DNA of 6,160 nucleotides, taken from positions 1 through 6,160 of the forward strand of contig JAFGIA010000306.1 of assembly GCA_016929795.1 (NCBI GenBank), read 5' to 3'. The first letter of the stretch is position 1. Each line of letters opens with the position of its first letter. Source of the stretch: Anaerolineae bacterium. GTDB lineage: Bacteria > Chloroflexota > Anaerolineae > JAAYZQ01. The position numbers were made by a program, and so were the translations under genes. The notes beneath the pieces were generated by a model. It worked only from the letters and a program-made list of their open reading frames with translations. It did no database searches and was not told the origin of the DNA. This document shows positions 1 to 3,352 of this stretch, in pieces.

Positions 1-402
1 GGCTACCTGCTGCAGTTGACCATCGGCGACAAGGGCAGCAACCTGCTGGCCGTGTTTGGCGCGCCGGTGGCCCACGACGACGACGAGACGCGGGCCGTCG
101 CCGCGGCCCTCGACTTGCAGGCACTGCCCGGAGAGTTGGCTTTCATCACGCCGCAGGGAGCAGGCATCAGTCGCGGGCTGGCCTGGGCGGGCGCGTGCGG
201 CGGCCGGCTGCGCTGCATCTATACCGTCATGGGCGACGAGGTAAACATGGCCGCCCGGCTCATGGGCAAGGCGGCGCCAGGCCAGATCCTCGTCAACCAG
301 GCCGTCGCCGACGCCACCGCCAGGCGCTACCGCTACCGCTCCCTGGGTGCCGTGCCCATCAAGGGCCGCGCCGCGCCGCTGCCGGTGTCCGAAGCGCTGG
401 GC
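1..402 (+). other. Class III cyclase catalytic domain, C2-type half (truncated by window edge)
   Basis: The segment LTIGDKGSNLLAVFGAP near the window start and YTVMGDEVNMAAR at bases 220-258 are the two most conserved blocks of this fold. Aligned by eye to human sAC C2, the Lys at bases 31-33 matches K334 and the Thr at 223-225 matches T405, the pair that recognises adenine. The Asn at 244-246 and the Arg at 256-258 match N412 and R416, which stabilise the transition state. Thr-to-Asn spacing is 7 and Asn-to-Arg is 4, as in the family. The domain closes with a final strand, LGAVPIKGRAAPLPV. The residues argue for ATP rather than GTP as substrate. The human residue numbers are from memory. Confidence 0.85.
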
Positions 403-3291
403 CGGCAGGAAGGGGTAGCGCGGACCCTGGGGACACAATTCGCCGGGCGCCTGGTCGGCCGCGACGCGGTGCTGGTCGAGATGGACGGCATACTCGCTGT
501 CGCCGGGCAGGGCCAGGGCCTGGTGCTCCGTGTCGAGGGGCCGGCCGGCGTGGGCAAGAGCCACCTGGTTGCGGCATTTGCCACTCGTGCCGCTGCCGGA
601 GGCTGGCAGGTGTTTCAAGGCGCCTGCCAGAGCATCACCCAGGGCACGGCCTATACCCCGTGGCAGCAGTTGTTCGCCGCCCTGCTGGCGCTGCCTGCCG
701 GGGCGCCGGCTGCCGTCCAGGTCGAGCGGATGTCGCGGGCGCTGCTCGCGGTGAACCCGGCGTGGCAGCCGCGCCTGCCATTGCTTGCCGGGCTGTTGGG
801 CCTGCCGATGACGGACACGCCCGAGACCGCGAATCTGGAGCCGCGGCTGCGCCAGCAGGCGCTCTTTGCGCTGGTGGCCGAGGTGATGCAGGCGTGGGGG
901 CGGCGACAGCCGCTGCTGCTTGTCCTTGAGGATGTCCACTGGCTGGACGAGGTGTCGGCAGAGCTGGTGGTGGCGAGCGCGCGCGCTCTGGCCGGCGTGC
1001 CGGCGCTGCTGCTCGTCGTGCAGCGCCCGGCGGTGGACGCGGACCGGCCAATTCTGCGAGCCCTGGACCGGTTGCCGGGCTATCACGACGTGGCGCTTGG
1101 CGACCTGTCACCGAGGGGGGTTGAGGCGCTTGTCGCCGATCGGCTGGGGGGGCCGCTTCACCCCCTGCTTGGCAGCCTGGTGTATGCCCGGGCACAGGGC
1201 AACCCCTTTTTCACGGAAGAGCTGGTCGACGCGCTGCGCGAGGCCGGCACCATCCACTCGGACACGGACGGGCAATGGGTGCTGTCGCAGGCAGCCTTGG
1301 ACGCCCTGCTGGATGCCAACTGCCTCGTCAAGGAAGAGGGCGTGTGGCGGATGGTGGACGACCCGCCCCTTGGCGCCGCGGCGCTCGACATCCCCGACTC
1401 GGTGCAAGGCACGGTGCTGGCCCGCCTCGACCGCCTGCCTGAGGCGCACAAGCTGACGCTCAAGGTGGCGAGTGTGGTGGGCCGCACCTTTTCCGCCGCA
1501 GCGCTGGCCGATATTCACCCAGCAGGCAGCGGGCGGACCGCGCTGTTGGCCGAGCTGTCCGAGCTGGCCGCTCGCGACCTGGTGCACGTCGAGGCTGCTG
1601 CGTTACAGGAAACGGCCTCCGAGCACGAAATCGCCGCCCCGATACCCGATACCCGCTACCTGTTCAAGCACAGCACGACCCAGGAAGTGGCATATGGCAC
1701 GCTCCTCTTTGCTCAGCGCCAGGCGCTGCACGCGCAGGTGGCTCGCTGGTACGAGGAGACGTACGGCGGCGGCGTGCCTGTCGATGCGCTGGCGCTCGAT
1801 TCTCCCCGGGCGGCGCACTATCCGCTACTGGTGCACCACTGGCACCACGCGGAGGACCGGGATCGGGAGCGCCTGTACGCCGGGCTGGCGGGTGAGCAGG
1901 CTGTCGGGCAGTATGCTAACGAGAGCGCTATGCGCTACCTGGGCCGGGCACTCGAGTTGACGCCGGCCGGGGAGGTGGCGGCGCGCAGCAGGCTGCTGTT
2001 CGGCCGCGAGCAGGCCGCGGACGTCCTGGGCTGGCGCGACGAGCAGCACAGGGACCTGGCTGCCCTGGAAGGGCTGGGTTCCGACCTGGGCGACGAGCAG
2101 TTGAGCCGCCTCTGCCTGCGGCAGGCTAACCTGGCCCAGGTCACCGGCGACTATGACTGTGCTGTGATGACCGCGGCGCGGGCGGCCGAGCATGCCGCCT
2201 ATGCGCAGGATCTGATGGCCGAAACTCGCGCCCACCATGCGTGGGGGCGCATTCTATGGCACAGAGGCGAATATGCCGCGGCGCACGGGCGCCTGTCCCA
2301 CGCCCTGCTGCTGGCACGCGCGGACGACAACCGGTTGGAGCAAGCACGAATCCTCTACGATCTGGGCAGCACCTGTTTCTCGCAAACAGACTTTGATCGC
2401 GCGCGCGGCTACATTCAGGATGCGCAGGAGATGTATGGTCAGATCTGTTACCGGCCGGGCGAGTACCAATGCCAGGTCATGTTTGGCCTGCTTGCCTATC
2501 AGGGTGGCGATTATGACGCGGCCGAGGCGCACTACCGGCGCGCCCTGGCCGCCTGCCGTGCCATCGGCTGGCGTGCAATGGAAGCCCATGTTCTCATCCA
2601 ACTGGGCAACAATGCCTATGATCTGGGCAACTATCAGGCCGCGGGCGATTGGCACCGCCAGGCCCACACGGTGGCCCGCGAGACAAGCTATCGCCGTGTC
2701 GAAGCTATCAGCCTGGACACGCTGGGTCTGATCTATTACGCCTCAGACGAGCTCGATGAGGCCCTGGCCTGTACCCAACAAGCGCTCCACATCCAACGCG
2801 ATGTGGGCGACCGCCGCGGGGAGGCCTACACCCTGAGCCACCTGGGGCTGATCAACGCCGAGCTGAGGCACCCACGCGCGGCCCGGGATGCGTTCGAGGC
2901 AGCACTGGCTATCCGGCGCGAGCTGGGACAGGAGGCGGTCCCCCTGGATGACCTGGCTGGCCTGGCGCGGCTCGCCCTGGCAGCGGGCGATGTGGACGGG
3001 GCGCTCGGCCGCGCCGAAGAGATCCTCACCTGGCTCGATGGGCACCGCCCGGATGGGATCGAGTTTCCCGCCCTGGTGTACCTCACCTGCTACCGGGTGC
3101 TGCGGGCCGCCACCGGCGACGGCGCCGGCCGGCTCGATCAGGCATGCCGTGTCCTGACGGATGGTTACAACCTGATCCAGGGGCGCGCGGCTGGCATCCA
3201 GGACGAGGGGCAGCGGCAGCGTTTCCTGGAGCAAGTGCGGCACAACCGCGAGCTGCTGGCCGCGTGGAGAGAGATGGCGGGCCAGTGTTAG
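1..3291 (+). CDS. sAC-like class III adenylyl cyclase, C2-NTPase-TPR part (5' partial)
   Basis: This is a probable multidomain cytoplasmic adenylyl cyclase making cAMP from ATP; 1096 residues are visible and the stop is TAG at 3289-3291. The reading frame is open to base 1. The first possible start inside (TTG at 16) lies within the conserved cyclase core, so the true start is upstream. Domains in order (residue 1 = bases 1-3): the end of a class III cyclase domain, about 1-135; an AAA_16/STAND-like NTPase, about 147-420, with GPAGVGKS at 180-187 and LLLVLEDVHWLD at 305-316; an NTPase-associated helical region, about 460-620, with PDSVQGTVLARLDRLPE and FKHSTTQEVAY; TPR repeats, about 629-1014; and a helical tail. 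This order matches mammalian soluble adenylyl cyclase (ADCY10) and its bacterial relatives. In that family C1 and C2 share one active site, so C1 is expected upstream. Bicarbonate or calcium control is known for some relatives but cannot be read here. No frameshift is seen. The family call is strong; the signal sensed is unknown. Confidence 0.9.
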   Translation, partial: GYLLQLTIGDKGSNLLAVFGAPVAHDDDETRAVAAALDLQALPGELAFITPQGAGISRGLAWAGACGGRLRCIYTVMGDEVNMAARLMGKAAPGQILVNQAVADATARRYRYRSLGAVPIKGRAAPLPVSEALGRQEGVARTLGTQFAGRLVGRDAVLVEMDGILAVAGQGQGLVLRVEGPAGVGKSHLVAAFATRAAAGGWQVFQGACQSITQGTAYTPWQQLFAALLALPAGAPAAVQVERMSRALLAVNPAWQPRLPLLAGLLGLPMTDTPETANLEPRLRQQALFALVAEVMQAWGRRQPLLLVLEDVHWLDEVSAELVVASARALAGVPALLLVVQRPAVDADRPILRALDRLPGYHDVALGDLSPRGVEALVADRLGGPLHPLLGSLVYARAQGNPFFTEELVDALREAGTIHSDTDGQWVLSQAALDALLDANCLVKEEGVWRMVDDPPLGAAALDIPDSVQGTVLARLDRLPEAHKLTLKVASVVGRTFSAAALADIHPAGSGRTALLAELSELAARDLVHVEAAALQETASEHEIAAPIPDTRYLFKHSTTQEVAYGTLLFAQRQALHAQVARWYEETYGGGVPVDALALDSPRAAHYPLLVHHWHHAEDRDRERLYAGLAGEQAVGQYANESAMRYLGRALELTPAGEVAARSRLLFGREQAADVLGWRDEQHRDLAALEGLGSDLGDEQLSRLCLRQANLAQVTGDYDCAVMTAARAAEHAAYAQDLMAETRAHHAWGRILWHRGEYAAAHGRLSHALLLARADDNRLEQARILYDLGSTCFSQTDFDRARGYIQDAQEMYGQICYRPGEYQCQVMFGLLAYQGGDYDAAEAHYRRALAACRAIGWRAMEAHVLIQLGNNAYDLGNYQAAGDWHRQAHTVARETSYRRVEAISLDTLGLIYYASDELDEALACTQQALHIQRDVGDRRGEAYTLSHLGLINAELRHPRAARDAFEAALAIRRELGQEAVPLDDLAGLARLALAAGDVDGALGRAEEILTWLDGHRPDGIEFPALVYLTCYRVLRAATGDGAGRLDQACRVLTDGYNLIQGRAAGIQDEGQRQRFLEQVRHNRELLAAWREMAGQC
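439..1260 (+). other. AAA_16/STAND-like P-loop NTPase domain of the cyclase
   Basis: The domain opens with FAGRLVGRD, the usual entry to AAA_16-type domains. Walker A GPAGVGKS is at bases 538-561. Walker B is the hydrophobic strand LLLVLED at 913-933, followed by VHWLD; the ED.HW.D signature is typical of MalT/LuxR-type and sAC-type NTPases. The ARAQGNPFFTEEL segment near 1186-1221 is the usual motif after the core. All nucleotide-binding residues that can be judged by eye are present, so the domain should bind ATP. In STAND proteins such a module is a nucleotide-dependent switch; that role is inferred here. Confidence 0.85.
1885..3042 (+). repeat. TPR repeat array in the cyclase C-terminal half (protein-level repeat)
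   Basis: About eight or nine helix-turn-helix units can be read, starting near bases 1885, 2098, 2215, 2335, 2458, 2572, 2692, 2812 and 2932; the first and last are weaker. Units show the TPR pattern of a small residue and Leu-Gly in helix A, Tyr or an acidic residue at the turn, and Ala-rich helix B with a closing AL or AH, for example YDAAEAHYRRALAACRAIGW. The starts at 2572, 2692, 2812 and 2932 are exactly 120 bases apart, giving 40-residue units as in LGN/TPR_12-type repeats rather than canonical 34-residue TPRs. The array is expected to form a superhelical scaffold for protein or intramolecular contacts; the ligand is unknown. Confidence 0.85.
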
Positions 3292-3302
3292 TTCCATTCG
3301 AT

Positions 3303-3320
3303 TAGTGCCTGGCACCACTA
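3303..3320. repeat. Intergenic dyad TAGTGCCTGGCACCACTA
   Basis: The outer arms TAGTG and CACTA are perfect inverted repeats around an 8-base centre. Inside it, GTGCC-T-GGCAC (3305-3315) is an 11-base palindrome with a single central base. It lies 11 bases after the cyclase stop codon in the convergent gap. It could form a weak hairpin in RNA from either strand, act as a protein site, or be a fragment of a dispersed palindromic repeat. No T-run follows, so it is a poor intrinsic terminator alone. Confidence 0.4.
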
Positions 3321-3332
3321 TCTTGGGCCTCC

Positions 3333-3352
3333 GCAGGCTACGGCCAGCCTGC
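3333..3352 (+). terminator. Possible terminator hairpin between convergent genes
   Basis: GCAGGCT (3333-3339) and AGCCTGC (3346-3352) form a perfect 7-bp GC-rich stem with the 6-base loop ACGGCC. On the + strand CTATTTGT follows, a modest T-rich stretch, so the hairpin could end the cyclase transcript. On the - strand it starts right after the peptidase stop codon, but no T-run follows, so termination in that direction would be less typical. Position and symmetry support the call; the short, interrupted T-tract keeps confidence low. Confidence 0.4.

Noticed and set aside
16..18. TTG as the start codon of the cyclase gene
   Set aside because: The frame is open upstream to base 1 and the upstream codons (GYLLQ) belong to the conserved cyclase core, so a start here would cut the fold.
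635..1195. 186-codon open frame on the - strand opposite the NTPase
   Set aside because: The product is an Ala/Pro/Arg-rich composition artefact with no domain, and it covers the Walker A to Walker B region of a convincing gene.
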